Counted from the first letter of the stretch, positions 8,754-17,335 are shown. The stretch is 64,000 bases of DNA from Streptomyces capillispiralis (GCF_007829875.1 NZ_VIWV01000001.1:5302501-5366500), one strand, 5' to 3'. Made by a program: numbers and translations. Notes: generated from the sequence alone by a model not told the origin.

Positions 8754-10904
8754 ATGACTCAGACACCCACAGCTCACACCCCCGCGCAGGGGCAGGCGAG
8801 AGTGCAGTTGACCGTCCCCGCCCAGCACCCCATGGTGACCGTGCTGGGTTCCGGAGACTCCCTCCTGCGCGTGATCGAGAAGGCCTTCCCGGGGGCCGAC
8901 ATCCACGTCCGGGGCAACGAGATCAGCGCGGTCGGCGACGCGAGCGAGGTCGCCCTCATTTCGCGCGTGTTCGACGAGATGATGCTGGTGCTCCGCACCG
9001 GACAGCCGATGACGGAGGACGCAGTGGAACGCTCGATCGCCATGCTCAAGGCGAGCGAGGACGGGCAGAGCGACGGCCAGGAGACCCCTGCCCAGGTGCT
9101 CACGCAGAACATCCTGTCCTCCCGCGGCCGCACCATCCGCCCCAAGACCCTCAACCAGAAGCGCTACGTCGACGCCATCGACAAGCACACCATCGTCTTC
9201 GGCATCGGCCCGGCCGGCACCGGCAAGACCTACCTCGCCATGGCCAAGGCGGTGCAGGCCCTGCAGTCCAAGCAGGTCAACCGCATCATCCTGACCCGGC
9301 CCGCGGTCGAGGCGGGGGAGCGGCTCGGCTTCCTGCCGGGCACGCTCTACGAGAAGATCGACCCGTACCTGCGCCCGCTGTACGACGCGCTGCACGACAT
9401 GCTCGACCCCGACTCCATCCCCCGCCTGATGGCGGCCGGGACCATCGAGGTCGCCCCGCTGGCGTACATGCGCGGCAGGGCCCAGCCGGTCTTCACCAAC
9501 GTCCTCACCCCGGACGGATGGCGTCCTATCGGTGACCTCAGGGTCGGTGACCTGGTCATCGGTTCGAACGGCCAGCCGACCCCCGTCCTCGGCGTGTACC
9601 CCCAGGGGGAGAAGGACGTCTACCGCCTCTCGGCGCAGGACGGCTCATGGACCCTGTGCTGTGGTGAGCACCTGTGGACCGTCCGTACGGCCGCGGACAG
9701 GCGCCGGGACAAGCCGTGGAGAGTCCTCGAAACCCAGGAGATGATCGGCGACCTGCGCGCGGGACATGCCCGTCGTTACGAACTGCCGACGCTCACCGCG
9801 CCGGTACAGCTTCCGGAGGCCGAGGTCCCCATGGACCCGTACGCTCTCGGGCTGCTGCTCGGCGATGGATGCCTGACCGGCTCCACCACCCCGTCCTTCG
9901 CGACGGAGGACCCGGAGCTGGCCCGGGCGCTGGAGTCCGCGCTGCCGGGCGTCACGCTGCGGCACCGTGGTGGCCCCGACTACGTCATCAACAGGACGAA
10001 GTCCCCCGGCGACGTGATCACGTTGGAGAACCCGGTCACCGGGGTCCTGCGCCGACTCGACCTCCTGCACACCAGGTCCCACACCAAGTTCGTGCCGGAC
10101 GACTACCTGTACAACTCCGCAGAGGTACGACTGGGCGTTCTCCAGGGTCTCCTCGACTCCGACGGTGGTCCGGTGGTCCAGAAGGACCGGACCTGCCGGG
10201 TGCAGTTCACCACCACGTCGGTCCTGCTCCGGGACGACGTGATCGCCCTCGTCCGGTCGTTGGGCGGAGTGGCCTACGCCCGTCGGCGAGCGGCGGAGGG
10301 CCGTGAGCCGGGTCGTGCGGGCGGCCGGGACGTCATCCACCGCCGGGACGCCCACGTCATCGACATCCGCCTCCCCGAAGGCATCGAGCCCTTCCGCCTC
10401 GCCCGCAAACGCGCCACGTACGACGCGGCGGGAGGTGGCGGCCGTCCGATGCGGTTCATCGACAGCATCGAGCCCGCGGGCCGCGAGGAGACGGTCTGCA
10501 TCCAGGTCGCGGCCGAGGACTCGCTGTACGTCACCCAGGACTACCTGCTGACGCACAACACGCTCAACGACGCGTTCATCATTCTCGACGAGGCCCAGAA
10601 CACCAGCCCCGAGCAGATGAAGATGTTCCTCACCCGCCTCGGCTTCGAGTCGAAGATCGTGATCACGGGTGACGTGACGCAGGTCGACCTGCCGGACGGC
10701 ACCAAGTCCGGCCTGCGGCAGGTGCAGGACATCCTGGAGGGCCTGGACGACGTCCACTTCTCCCGGCTGTCGTCCCACGACGTCGTCCGGCACAAGCTGG
10801 TGGGCCGTATCGTCGACGCGTACGAGCAGTACGACAGCCAGCACGGCACCCAGAACGGCACGCACAAGGGCGGCCGGGGCAAGTCCGGGCACAAGGGGAA
10901 GTAG
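8754..10904 (+). CDS. phoH: PhoH-family ATPase interrupted by an intein
   Basis: PhoH-like P-loop ATPase linked to RNA metabolism. The open frame gives 716 residues, against about 356 for the spliced protein. N-extein residues 1-242 contain the Walker A GPAGTGKT (152-159) and end at PLAYMRGR; C-extein residues 603-716 begin TLNDAFIILDEAQN with Walker B. Joined, the exteins restore an ordinary PhoH sequence with no gap. ATP hydrolysis therefore depends on splicing, because the intein sits just before Walker B. ATG 8754 is the first in-frame start, but no close Shine-Dalgarno is visible. The C-terminus is a Gly/Lys/His-rich tail. ybeY follows after 12 bases, the usual actinobacterial partnership. 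Confidence 0.93.
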   Translation: MTQTPTAHTPAQGQARVQLTVPAQHPMVTVLGSGDSLLRVIEKAFPGADIHVRGNEISAVGDASEVALISRVFDEMMLVLRTGQPMTEDAVERSIAMLKASEDGQSDGQETPAQVLTQNILSSRGRTIRPKTLNQKRYVDAIDKHTIVFGIGPAGTGKTYLAMAKAVQALQSKQVNRIILTRPAVEAGERLGFLPGTLYEKIDPYLRPLYDALHDMLDPDSIPRLMAAGTIEVAPLAYMRGRAQPVFTNVLTPDGWRPIGDLRVGDLVIGSNGQPTPVLGVYPQGEKDVYRLSAQDGSWTLCCGEHLWTVRTAADRRRDKPWRVLETQEMIGDLRAGHARRYELPTLTAPVQLPEAEVPMDPYALGLLLGDGCLTGSTTPSFATEDPELARALESALPGVTLRHRGGPDYVINRTKSPGDVITLENPVTGVLRRLDLLHTRSHTKFVPDDYLYNSAEVRLGVLQGLLDSDGGPVVQKDRTCRVQFTTTSVLLRDDVIALVRSLGGVAYARRRAAEGREPGRAGGRDVIHRRDAHVIDIRLPEGIEPFRLARKRATYDAAGGGGRPMRFIDSIEPAGREETVCIQVAAEDSLYVTQDYLLTHNTLNDAFIILDEAQNTSPEQMKMFLTRLGFESKIVITGDVTQVDLPDGTKSGLRQVQDILEGLDDVHFSRLSSHDVVRHKLVGRIVDAYEQYDSQHGTQNGTHKGGRGKSGHKGK
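9480..10559 (+). mobile_element. Class 3-like (WCT) intein with LAGLIDADG endonuclease
   Basis: A 360-residue intein within PhoH (residues 243-602). It begins with Ala instead of Cys or Ser, and ends LLTHN followed by extein Thr603. Block B reads GEHLW with His306 and Trp308, block F reads ETVCIQV with Cys582, and Thr600 precedes the terminal His-Asn. Trp, Cys and Thr at these sites are the WCT set of class 3 inteins, in which the block F cysteine replaces the N-terminal nucleophile. Two LAGLIDADG helices are present, ALGLLLGDG (364-372) and LQGLLDSDGG (463-472), so the homing endonuclease may be active. Both motifs keep their acidic residues. Confidence 0.92.
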
Positions 10905-10916
10905 ACCGAGCACCAG

Positions 10917-11414
10917 ATGTCGATCGACGTCAACAACGAGTCCGGAACCGAGGTCGACGAGCAGGCGATCCTCGACATCGCCCGCTACGCGCTCGCGCGG
11001 ATGCGCATCCACCCGCTCTCCGAGCTCTCGGTGATCGTCGTGGACGCCGGCGCCATGGAGCAGCTGCACATCCAGTGGATGGACCTGCCCGGGCCGACGG
11101 ACGTCATGTCGTTCCCGATGGACGAGCTGCGGCCGCCGTCCAAGGACGACGACGAGCCTCCGCAGGGGCTGCTCGGCGACATCGTGCTCTGCCCCGAGGT
11201 CGCCGCCAGGCAGGGTGAGGAAGCGGAGACGCGGCACACCATGGACGAGGAGCTCCAGCTGCTCACCGTCCACGGTGTGCTGCACCTGCTCGGCTATGAC
11301 CACGAGGAACCGGACGAGAAGGCCGAGATGTTCGGTCTGCAGGCCGCCATCGTGGACGGCTGGCGCGCGGAGAGGGGCCTGACCGGCCCGTCCCCGGCCC
11401 CGACCGTGTCATGA
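10917..11414 (+). CDS. ybeY: Endoribonuclease YbeY
   Basis: Single-domain zinc metalloprotein (165 residues) of the UPF0054/YbeY family, required for rRNA 3' processing and ribosome quality control in bacteria. The zinc site HGVLHLLGYDHEE lies near residues 121-133, with the upstream core LSVIVVDAGAMEQLH and TDVMSFPMDE. It lies 12 bases after phoH and its stop overlaps the next ATG (ATGA), so the three genes are likely co-translated. The Pro-rich C-terminal end is a short actinobacterial extension. Confidence 0.93.
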   Translation: MSIDVNNESGTEVDEQAILDIARYALARMRIHPLSELSVIVVDAGAMEQLHIQWMDLPGPTDVMSFPMDELRPPSKDDDEPPQGLLGDIVLCPEVAARQGEEAETRHTMDEELQLLTVHGVLHLLGYDHEEPDEKAEMFGLQAAIVDGWRAERGLTGPSPAPTVS

Positions 11415-12721
11415 GCCCGCAGCTCGTCCTCGGTGCGATCGCCCTGGTGGTCGTGGCCTGGCTCGCCGCCTGCGCGGAAGCCGGTATCGCCCGCGTCTCC
11501 AGCTTCCGCGCGGAGGAGGCCGTACGGTCCGGCCGCCGCGGCAGCGCCCGGCTCGCGCAGATCGCCGCCGATCCCACCCGCTACCTCAACGTGGCGCTGC
11601 TGGTCCGCGTCGCCTGCGAGATGGCCGCCGCCGCGCTCATCACGTACGGCTGTCTGCGCGAGTTCGACGGCACGGCCGAGGCGCTGCTGATCGCCATCGC
11701 GGTCATGGTCCTCGTCTCCTACGTCGCCGTCGGCGTCTCCCCGCGCACCATCGGCCGCCAGCACCCGCTGAACACGGCCACGGCCGCCGCGTACGTCCTG
11801 GTGCCGCTCGCGCGGATCATGGGCCCGATCCCGTCTCTGCTGATCCTCATCGGCAACGCGCTCACCCCGGGCAAGGGCTTCCGGCACGGGCCCTTCGCCT
11901 CCGAGGCGGAGCTGCGCGCGCTGGTCGACCTGGCGGAGGCGGAGTCGCTGATCGAGGACGACGAGCGCCGCATGGTGCACTCGGTCTTCGAACTGGGCGA
12001 CACCCTGGTGCGCGAGGTGATGGTGCCGCGCACCGACCTGGTGGTGATCGAGCGGTACAAGACCATCCGCCAGGCCCTCACCCTCGCCCTGCGCTCCGGG
12101 TTCTCCCGGATCCCGGTGACCGGGGAGAGCGAGGACGACATCGTCGGGATCGTCTACCTCAAGGACCTGGCCCGCAAGACGCACATCAGCCGGGACGCCG
12201 AGAGCGAGCTGGTGTCCACGGCGATGCGCCCGGCGTTCTTCGTGCCCGACACCAAGAACGCCGGCGACCTGCTGCGCGAGATGCAGAAGGAGCGCAACCA
12301 CGTCGCCGTCGCCGTCGACGAGTACGGCGGCACCGCGGGCATCGTCACCATCGAGGACATCCTCGAGGAGATCGTCGGCGAGATCACCGACGAGTACGAC
12401 CGCGAGCTGCCGCCCGTGGAGGAGCTGGGCGGGGACCGCTACCGAGTCACCGCCCGCCTCGACATCGGCGACCTGGGCGAGCTGTACGGCCTGGAGGCGT
12501 TCGACGACGAGGACGTGGAGACCGTCGGCGGGCTGCTCGCCAAGCACCTGGGCCGGGTGCCGATCGCGGGCGCCTCGTCCGTGGTCGCGCTGCCCGACAC
12601 CCGCGAGCTGCGGCTGACCGCGGAGGCGGCGGCCGGACGCCGGAACAAGATCGTGACGGTGCTGGTGGAGCCGGTGGACCCGGCCGGCCCGCCCGCCGAG
12701 GAGGAGGCGAAGCCGGAGTGA
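11411..12721 (+). CDS. CNNM-domain/CorC-type membrane protein
   Basis: Hemolysin C/CNNM-family membrane protein of 436 residues. An N-terminal transmembrane domain of three to four helices spans residues 1-150. Two CBS domains follow (VREVMVPRTDLVVIE and the second ending in HVAVAVDEYGGTAGIVTIEDILEEIVGEI, residues about 195-325), then a C-terminal CorC_HlyC domain (RLDIGDLGELYGL...TVGGLLAKHLGRVP). The family is linked to magnesium and cobalt efflux. The ATG overlaps the ybeY stop, and its own stop overlaps the following GTG. Confidence 0.9.
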   Translation: MSPQLVLGAIALVVVAWLAACAEAGIARVSSFRAEEAVRSGRRGSARLAQIAADPTRYLNVALLVRVACEMAAAALITYGCLREFDGTAEALLIAIAVMVLVSYVAVGVSPRTIGRQHPLNTATAAAYVLVPLARIMGPIPSLLILIGNALTPGKGFRHGPFASEAELRALVDLAEAESLIEDDERRMVHSVFELGDTLVREVMVPRTDLVVIERYKTIRQALTLALRSGFSRIPVTGESEDDIVGIVYLKDLARKTHISRDAESELVSTAMRPAFFVPDTKNAGDLLREMQKERNHVAVAVDEYGGTAGIVTIEDILEEIVGEITDEYDRELPPVEELGGDRYRVTARLDIGDLGELYGLEAFDDEDVETVGGLLAKHLGRVPIAGASSVVALPDTRELRLTAEAAAGRRNKIVTVLVEPVDPAGPPAEEEAKPE

Positions 12722-13077
12722 CCCCGGCACGGCTGCGTGCGCTCTGCCTGTCCTTCGACGCGACCGTGGAGGACTTCCCCTTCAACCCGGAGACGTCGGT
12801 CTTCAAGGTGCTGGGCAAGATGTTCGCGCTGACGAACCTGGACGCGCGCCCCCTCACGGTCAACCTCAAGTGCGACCCCGACGACGCCCTCCGGCTCCGC
12901 ACCGACCACCCGGGCCTGATCGTCCCCGGCTACCACATGAACAAGCGCCACTGGAACACGGTGACGGCCGACGGCGCCCTCCCGGACCGCCTGGTCCGGG
13001 AGCTGGTCGAGGACTCCTACGACCTGGTCGTGGCCGGCCTGCCACGAGCGGAACGGCTGAAGCTCGACCGGGCGTGA
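12718..13077 (+). CDS. MmcQ/YjbR-family protein
   Basis: A 119-residue protein with the MmcQ/YjbR fold signature: start ARLRALCLSFDATVEDFPF, core VFKVLGKMFAL, LTVNLKCDP, and PGYHMNKRHWNTV near residues 65-77. Members are small cytosolic proteins with a CyaY-like fold and proposed DNA binding; no precise role is established. GTG start overlapping the stop of the CNNM gene makes it the last gene of the phoH operon. Confidence 0.85.
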   Translation: MTPARLRALCLSFDATVEDFPFNPETSVFKVLGKMFALTNLDARPLTVNLKCDPDDALRLRTDHPGLIVPGYHMNKRHWNTVTADGALPDRLVRELVEDSYDLVVAGLPRAERLKLDRA

Positions 13078-13279
13078 CCCACCCGAACGTGCCCCCGGCG
13101 CACACCGAATTGGCCTGACTGGCCCCTCGCCAACGCCGTGGCACGGCGGCAGAATGTACGCACGGTGCGCTACGACGCCACCGCTCCGGGCCGCCTGCCA
13201 GGGAAACTCGGAGCGGAAGCGTCTTCCTACAGCGTCCGCCGCTCTCGGCCCCGGCCCTTCAGGTCGGGGCTGACTGCTG

Positions 13280-13429
13280 TCACACGAAGGGCAGAACCCA
13301 CTCGTCGACGATCTTGTGGATCGCGATGAGGAGATTGATCAGCGGGAGGGCCAGGGCCACCCGCTTCCCCCATGTGCGCTCGGCTCGTTCGGGGCGGCGC
13401 TCTCCTTCCTGTTCCTGTCGGTCCGGCAT
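13280..13429 (-). CDS. Small membrane protein (49 residues)
   Basis: Reading the complement from ATG at 13429 gives a 49-residue ORF starting MPDRQEQEGERRPERAERTW and ending DEWVLPFV. It has a charged N-terminus, then one hydrophobic helix (VALALPLINLLIAIHKIV). AGGAG lies about 10 bases upstream. It sits alone in the 780-base gap between the phoH operon and the XRE regulator and is too short for routine gene calling. The composition switch and ribosome binding site argue that it is real; function unknown. Confidence 0.55.
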   Translation of the reverse strand: MPDRQEQEGERRPERAERTWGKRVALALPLINLLIAIHKIVDEWVLPFV

Positions 13430-13591
13430 CGGTGATCGGCTCCTCTCGGCTCCGTCCGTCGCCGTGTCCCGGCGAGCCTCGAACGGGCGGTGTCAGGAGT
13501 AAGGACGATGCCTCTGACGTGCACTCACCGTGTCCGCTGGGCGTTCTGATGGCTGATCAACCCCCTTGCCGACGTGGGCTGTTCGACAAGC

Positions 13592-13611
13592 GTTACGCTG
13601 GACAGCGTAAC
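13592..13611. promoter_or_regulatory. Perfect 8-base inverted repeat upstream of the XRE gene
   Basis: GTTACGCT-GGAC-AGCGTAAC, about 250 bases before the regulator start, in a stretch (13440-13859) with lower GC than its surroundings and no convincing ORF. It may be an operator for the XRE protein or the core of an unmapped promoter. Confidence 0.35.
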
Positions 13612-13859
13612 CCGAAGGGTCCGCATTGGACAGTGCCTGTTGTAAGCCAGCTATGCGAGTCCTCTGAAAAGGTTCATCCGATGTGCGACATCGCAGATTG
13701 CGTGACTCCCGAGTGCGGGTGGGTGCGTGCTGTGGTAGTCCTCTCCCTGGGTCTATGCGCAGCTCTCCACCCGGTGCACCCTTCTCGAAAGGTCTCGATG
13801 AGTAATATGCACATCTGCTACGTTGCACAGTGCTGGATCCGGTGGGGGGTGGAGCAGTC

Positions 13860-14759
13860 ATGGTCGTGACGAGTGCGGCGTTGCTGCGCCTGCGGCTGCG
13901 CACCGAACTGCGCAAGGCCCGTCTGGCCGCTGGCCTGACGCAGCGTGAGGTCGCCGACCGGATGGAGTGGAGTCCGTCCAAGCTCATCCGGATCGAAGCC
14001 GGCGAGGTCGGCATTTCGGTCAACGATCTGCGTCCGCTCGTCGCCGCGTACGGGATCACGGACCGGCGCAAGCTCGAAGAGCTGCTGAACATGGCCCGGG
14101 GTAGCCGGCGGATGCCGTTCACCGAGTACCGGGACCTGTACGGCAAGGACTTCCTGCAGTTCCTGGCCCTGGAGTCGGCCGCCTGGATCAACCGGCAGTA
14201 CAGCTCACTCGTCATCCCCGGCCTGCTGCAGACCGAGGAGTACATGCGTGCCGTGATGGAGGCGTTCGGCAAGGGGGCGTCGGAGGAGCGCGTCGATCGC
14301 GGTGTCGAGGCGCGCCTGGCCCGTCAGGAGCTGCTGGAGGAGTCCGGCGGACGTGAGTTCTTCTTCGTCCTTGACGAGTCGGTGGTGCGCCGGCAGACCG
14401 GAGGCAGAGGGGTGATGCGAGCGCAACTGGAGCACTTGGCCGAGCTGTCCACGCGCGACCACATCACGATCCAGATCCTGCCGTTCAGTGTGGGCGCCCA
14501 CCCCGGGATTCACGGGCCCTTCACTCTGTTCGAATTCCAGGCCGAGGAGATGGAGGACGCACTCTTCATCGAGGACTCACGAGGTGCCATCTATCCCGGT
14601 GGTTCCTCGGAGGAGACCAGGCGGTACCTGGAGCGGTTCTGGGAGCTCGAGGACCTGGCGCTCAAGGACGGCATGGATGTGGTGCTCCGGCGCCTCGCCG
14701 AGCGCGTCACCGAGGGTGGAGACGAACTGGAGGTCCTGCTGCAACAGGATCCCGCCTGA
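13860..14759 (+). CDS. XRE-family regulator with DUF5753 domain
   Basis: A 299-residue protein with an N-terminal helix-turn-helix (RLRTELRKARLAAGLTQREV...LIRIEAGEVGISVNDL, about residues 10-60) and the C-terminal DUF5753 domain (LVIPGLLQTEEYMRAV, LARQELL, ITIQILPFSVGAHPGIHGPFTLFEF). This combination, nearly always beside a DUF397 gene, is abundant in Streptomyces and linked to development and antibiotic control. ATG 13860 has GGAG about six bases upstream and is preferred to an in-frame GTG at 13830. The partner DUF397 gene follows after a hairpin. Confidence 0.88.
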   Translation: MVVTSAALLRLRLRTELRKARLAAGLTQREVADRMEWSPSKLIRIEAGEVGISVNDLRPLVAAYGITDRRKLEELLNMARGSRRMPFTEYRDLYGKDFLQFLALESAAWINRQYSSLVIPGLLQTEEYMRAVMEAFGKGASEERVDRGVEARLARQELLEESGGREFFFVLDESVVRRQTGGRGVMRAQLEHLAELSTRDHITIQILPFSVGAHPGIHGPFTLFEFQAEEMEDALFIEDSRGAIYPGGSSEETRRYLERFWELEDLALKDGMDVVLRRLAERVTEGGDELEVLLQQDPA

Positions 14760-14770
14760 ATCGCCCCGAG

Positions 14771-14807
14771 CCCGCCAACTTCCGGCTGTGGTCGGCAAGT
14801 TGGCGGG
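14771..14807. terminator. 11-base inverted repeat between XRE and DUF397 genes
   Basis: CCCGCCAACTT (14771-14781) and AAGTTGGCGGG (14797-14807) with a 15-base loop, starting 12 bases after the XRE stop. It is either a terminator, giving the DUF397 gene its own promoter, or an operator autoregulating the pair. A TTCGAA/TATCCT pair 17 bases apart (14818-14846) could be the DUF397 promoter. Confidence 0.5.
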
Positions 14808-14928
14808 AATTGTCGTGTTCGAATACATGGCCCGTCCCGCTATCCTGGTCTCGCTGCTGCGTGTCCCCGCGACAGCTGTACGGGGGCACCCCGGCTGGAC
14901 CGTTCCGCGACCGGGGTGGAGGTTGAGG

Positions 14929-15153
14929 GTGAGTGGGTCATGGACATGGCGTAAGAGCAGTGCCAGCCCGGAGAATCCGTCGACCTGTGTCGAGGTCGCC
15001 TGTACCGGCAGCATGATTCTGATTCGCGACTCGAAGCGGCGGTACGGCAGTGTCGTCGGTGTCACGCCCGCCGCCTGGGGCTCCTTCCTCCTTTCCCTTT
15101 CCGGCGGCGCCGAGGCTGCGGAGCGGACCGAGCCGGGGCACCCCCGGCGCTGA
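14929..15153 (+). CDS. DUF397-domain protein
   Basis: A 74-residue protein with the DUF397 pattern WRKSSAS at the start, CVEVA, IRDSKRRYG, and VTPAAWGSFL, followed by a short unrelated tail. GTG 14929 has GGAGG at 14918-14922. DUF397 proteins act with the neighbouring XRE/DUF5753 regulator, as in known Streptomyces pairs where the small protein modulates the regulator. The gene is 170 bases downstream of its partner instead of the usual tight coupling. Confidence 0.8.
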   Translation: MSGSWTWRKSSASPENPSTCVEVACTGSMILIRDSKRRYGSVVGVTPAAWGSFLLSLSGGAEAAERTEPGHPRR

Positions 15154-15180
15154 CCGGGTCTGCTTCCTTATGCTCACCCC

Positions 15181-15534
15181 ATGACTGAAAGCACCGACCT
15201 CGCCCCCGAGGACCGCAAGATCGTCACCCTGGCCCGTTCCGCGCGGGCCCGTAACGGTGTGCCCGAGGGGGCGGCCGTGCGCGACGAGACCGGGCGGACG
15301 TATGTCGCCGGGACCGTGGCCCTGGAGTCCCTGAAGCTCAGTGCCCTGCAGACGGCCGTGGCGATGGCCGTGGCGTCCGGCGCGACGTCGCTGGAGGCGG
15401 CGGCCGTGGTGACGGAGGCGGAGTCGGCGTCGCCCGAGGACCGGGCGGCCGTACGGGACCTCGGCGGGCCACGGACGCCCGTGCTGGTGGCCGGTACGGA
15501 CGGGACGGTCCGGGAGACCGTCACCGCGGGCTGA
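15181..15534 (+). CDS. Cytidine-deaminase-like protein lacking catalytic residues
   Basis: A 117-residue protein in the position next to era usually annotated as cytidine deaminase in Streptomyces. The fold is recognisable (EDRKIVTLARSARARNGVPEGAAVRDETGRTY, then AGTVALESLKLSALQTAVAMAVASG). The zinc/catalytic C-A-E of true enzymes is replaced by A-L-Q, and no PCxxC follows; that region reads PEDRAAVRDLGG. It is therefore expected to be catalytically dead. TATGCT (15169-15174) lies six bases before ATG, consistent with a leaderless transcript. The role is unknown; it may be a structural or regulatory relic. Confidence 0.75.
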   Translation: MTESTDLAPEDRKIVTLARSARARNGVPEGAAVRDETGRTYVAGTVALESLKLSALQTAVAMAVASGATSLEAAAVVTEAESASPEDRAAVRDLGGPRTPVLVAGTDGTVRETVTAG

Positions 15535-15730
15535 GACCGCCAGGGGCACCCATCTGTTACCGGCGGTAAGTAGGCCGGATTTCAACCTTGTCGCGCCCTG
15601 CCTCCCGCGCATCAATGGAGACGCCGGTCCTGACACCACGTCAGCCGGTGTGGTGCAGCGGGTCCGGACCCCATCTGCCGAGCAGTTCCCCCCACGGAAT
15701 TCCCCCCACACGGAAAGGGACCGGAATCCT

Positions 15731-16210
15731 ATGAGAGGCAAGCGAATCGGAACAGGTGCGTCCCTGGTCGCGGGTGCCCTCGCGGTCTGCGGGCTCGCGT
15801 TCGCCCCCACGGCCGCCGCCGTCGCCCCCGGCACGGCGACGGTCAACGCCGACTGCGGGAGCTGGGGCGGCGGCGAGGCCGCCCTGACGGCCACCCAGAA
15901 CGGCACGTCCGCCACCGTCACCATCTCCACCTCCGCGGTCACCGCGCCCGTCGCGCTCGGCCGGGACTCCCTCGTCTCGGAGCTCACCCTGGTCAAGGCC
16001 GGCGGCGGCAAGACCGTGTTCAAGGGCACCAAGAACCCGGCCATGGCGGTCGGCGACGCCCTCGAGGTCGGCCCGCTCACCGGAACCGTGGCCTCCGGCG
16101 ACAGCCTGGAGGCGTTCGGCGGCACCCTGAAGGTGACCGCGTTCGGCTTCATCACCATCACCTGCACGGCGACCGGGCCGCAGGCGCCGGGCCCGTTCGT
16201 CTTCGACTGA
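15731..16210 (+). CDS. Secreted protein, unknown function
   Basis: A 159-residue protein with a Sec signal peptide: basic MRGKRIGTG, a hydrophobic core ASLVAGALAVCGLAF, and a probable AxA cleavage near residue 29. The mature part is Thr/Ala/Gly rich, with repeated beta-strand-like alternation and two cysteines (NADCGSW and ITITCTAT) that could form one disulfide across the domain. No family recognised. AAAGGGAC precedes the ATG at a suitable distance. Monocistronic between the CDA-like gene and era. Confidence 0.75.
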   Translation: MRGKRIGTGASLVAGALAVCGLAFAPTAAAVAPGTATVNADCGSWGGGEAALTATQNGTSATVTISTSAVTAPVALGRDSLVSELTLVKAGGGKTVFKGTKNPAMAVGDALEVGPLTGTVASGDSLEAFGGTLKVTAFGFITITCTATGPQAPGPFVFD

Positions 16211-16301
16211 TCCACCGGGCGGACGGCCGGGACGGGCACCACGGCGCCCGTCCCGGCCCCGCCGTTCCGGGCGGTGGTACGGCGGGGCTCCGACGATCAG
16301 G

Positions 16302-16307
16302 GACAAT
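16302..16307 (+). promoter_or_regulatory. Candidate -10 element for leaderless era
   Basis: GACAAT seven bases before the era ATG. The same GACAATGG wording precedes recO (38328) and dusB (47725) at seven and six bases. No clear -35 is visible. Confidence 0.4.
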
Positions 16308-16314
16308 GGGCGGC

Positions 16315-17268
16315 ATGAGCGTTCGTACCCAGTCATCGCAGCAGCCGGCCGAAGCCGTTCACCGGGCCGGTTTCGCCTGCTTCGTGGGCCGCCCCAACGC
16401 GGGCAAGTCCACCCTCACGAACGCTCTGGTCGGGCAGAAGGTGGCGATCACCTCCAACCGGCCGCAGACGACCCGGCACACCGTGCGCGGCATCGTGCAC
16501 CGCCCCGAGGCCCAGCTGATCCTGGTCGACACCCCCGGGCTGCACAAGCCGCGCACCCTGCTCGGCGAGCGGCTGAACGACGTGGTCCGCACCACGTGGG
16601 CGGAGGTCGACGCGATCGGCTTCTGCATCCCCGCCGACCAGAAGATCGGCCCCGGCGACCGCTTCATCGCCAAGGAGCTGGCCGGGATCAAGAAGACCCC
16701 CAAGGTCGCGGTCGTCACCAAGACCGACCTGGTGGACGGCAAGGCACTGGCCGAACAGCTCATCGCCGTCGACCAGCTGGGCCAGGAGCTGGGCATCACC
16801 TGGACGGAGATCGTCCCGGTGTCGGCGACCGCCAACAAGCAGGTCGGCCTGCTGGCGGACCTGCTGATCCCGCTGATGCCCGAGGGCCCGGCCCTCTACC
16901 CCGAGGGCGACCTCACCGACGAGCCCGAACAGGTCATGGTCGCGGAGCTGATCCGCGAGGCGGCCCTGGAGGGCGTCCGCGACGAACTCCCGCACTCCAT
17001 CGCCGTGGTCGTCGAGGAGATGCTCCCGCGCGAGGACCGCCCCGCCGACAAGCCCCTGCTCGACATCCACGCCAACCTCTTCATCGAGCGCCCCAGCCAG
17101 AAGGGCATCGTCATCGGCCCCAAGGGCAAGCGCCTGAAGGACGTCGGCATCAAGTCCCGCAAGCAGATCGAGGCGCTGCTGGGAACCCCCGTCTTCCTCG
17201 ACCTCCACGTCAAGGTCGCCAAGGACTGGCAGCGCGACCCGAAGCAGCTGCGGCGCCTGGGGTTCTGA
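16315..17268 (+). CDS. era: GTPase Era
   Basis: Essential ribosome-assembly GTPase that binds the 3' end of 16S rRNA. The 317-residue protein has G1 GRPNAGKST, switch region QTTRHTVRGIV, G3 DTPGLHKPR, G4 TKTD, G5 VSA, and a C-terminal KH domain (ERPSQKGIVIGPKGKRLKDVG). ATG 16315 (MSVRTQSSQQ) is chosen over ATG 16306, which overlaps the probable -10 element. The gene stands alone, followed by an unrelated convergent pair. Confidence 0.95.
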   Translation: MSVRTQSSQQPAEAVHRAGFACFVGRPNAGKSTLTNALVGQKVAITSNRPQTTRHTVRGIVHRPEAQLILVDTPGLHKPRTLLGERLNDVVRTTWAEVDAIGFCIPADQKIGPGDRFIAKELAGIKKTPKVAVVTKTDLVDGKALAEQLIAVDQLGQELGITWTEIVPVSATANKQVGLLADLLIPLMPEGPALYPEGDLTDEPEQVMVAELIREAALEGVRDELPHSIAVVVEEMLPREDRPADKPLLDIHANLFIERPSQKGIVIGPKGKRLKDVGIKSRKQIEALLGTPVFLDLHVKVAKDWQRDPKQLRRLGF

Positions 17269-17335
17269 GGCGCGCGGCGCCGCACCCGCGGCCCGCGCCC
17301 GTACGGTCCTCGTGTCCTCGCCGCCCGGCAGGCGC

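Noticed and set aside
8754..10904. phoH as a gene fusion or frameshifted pair
   Set aside because: The inserted block has intein splice motifs at both ends and the flanks join into a normal PhoH protein.
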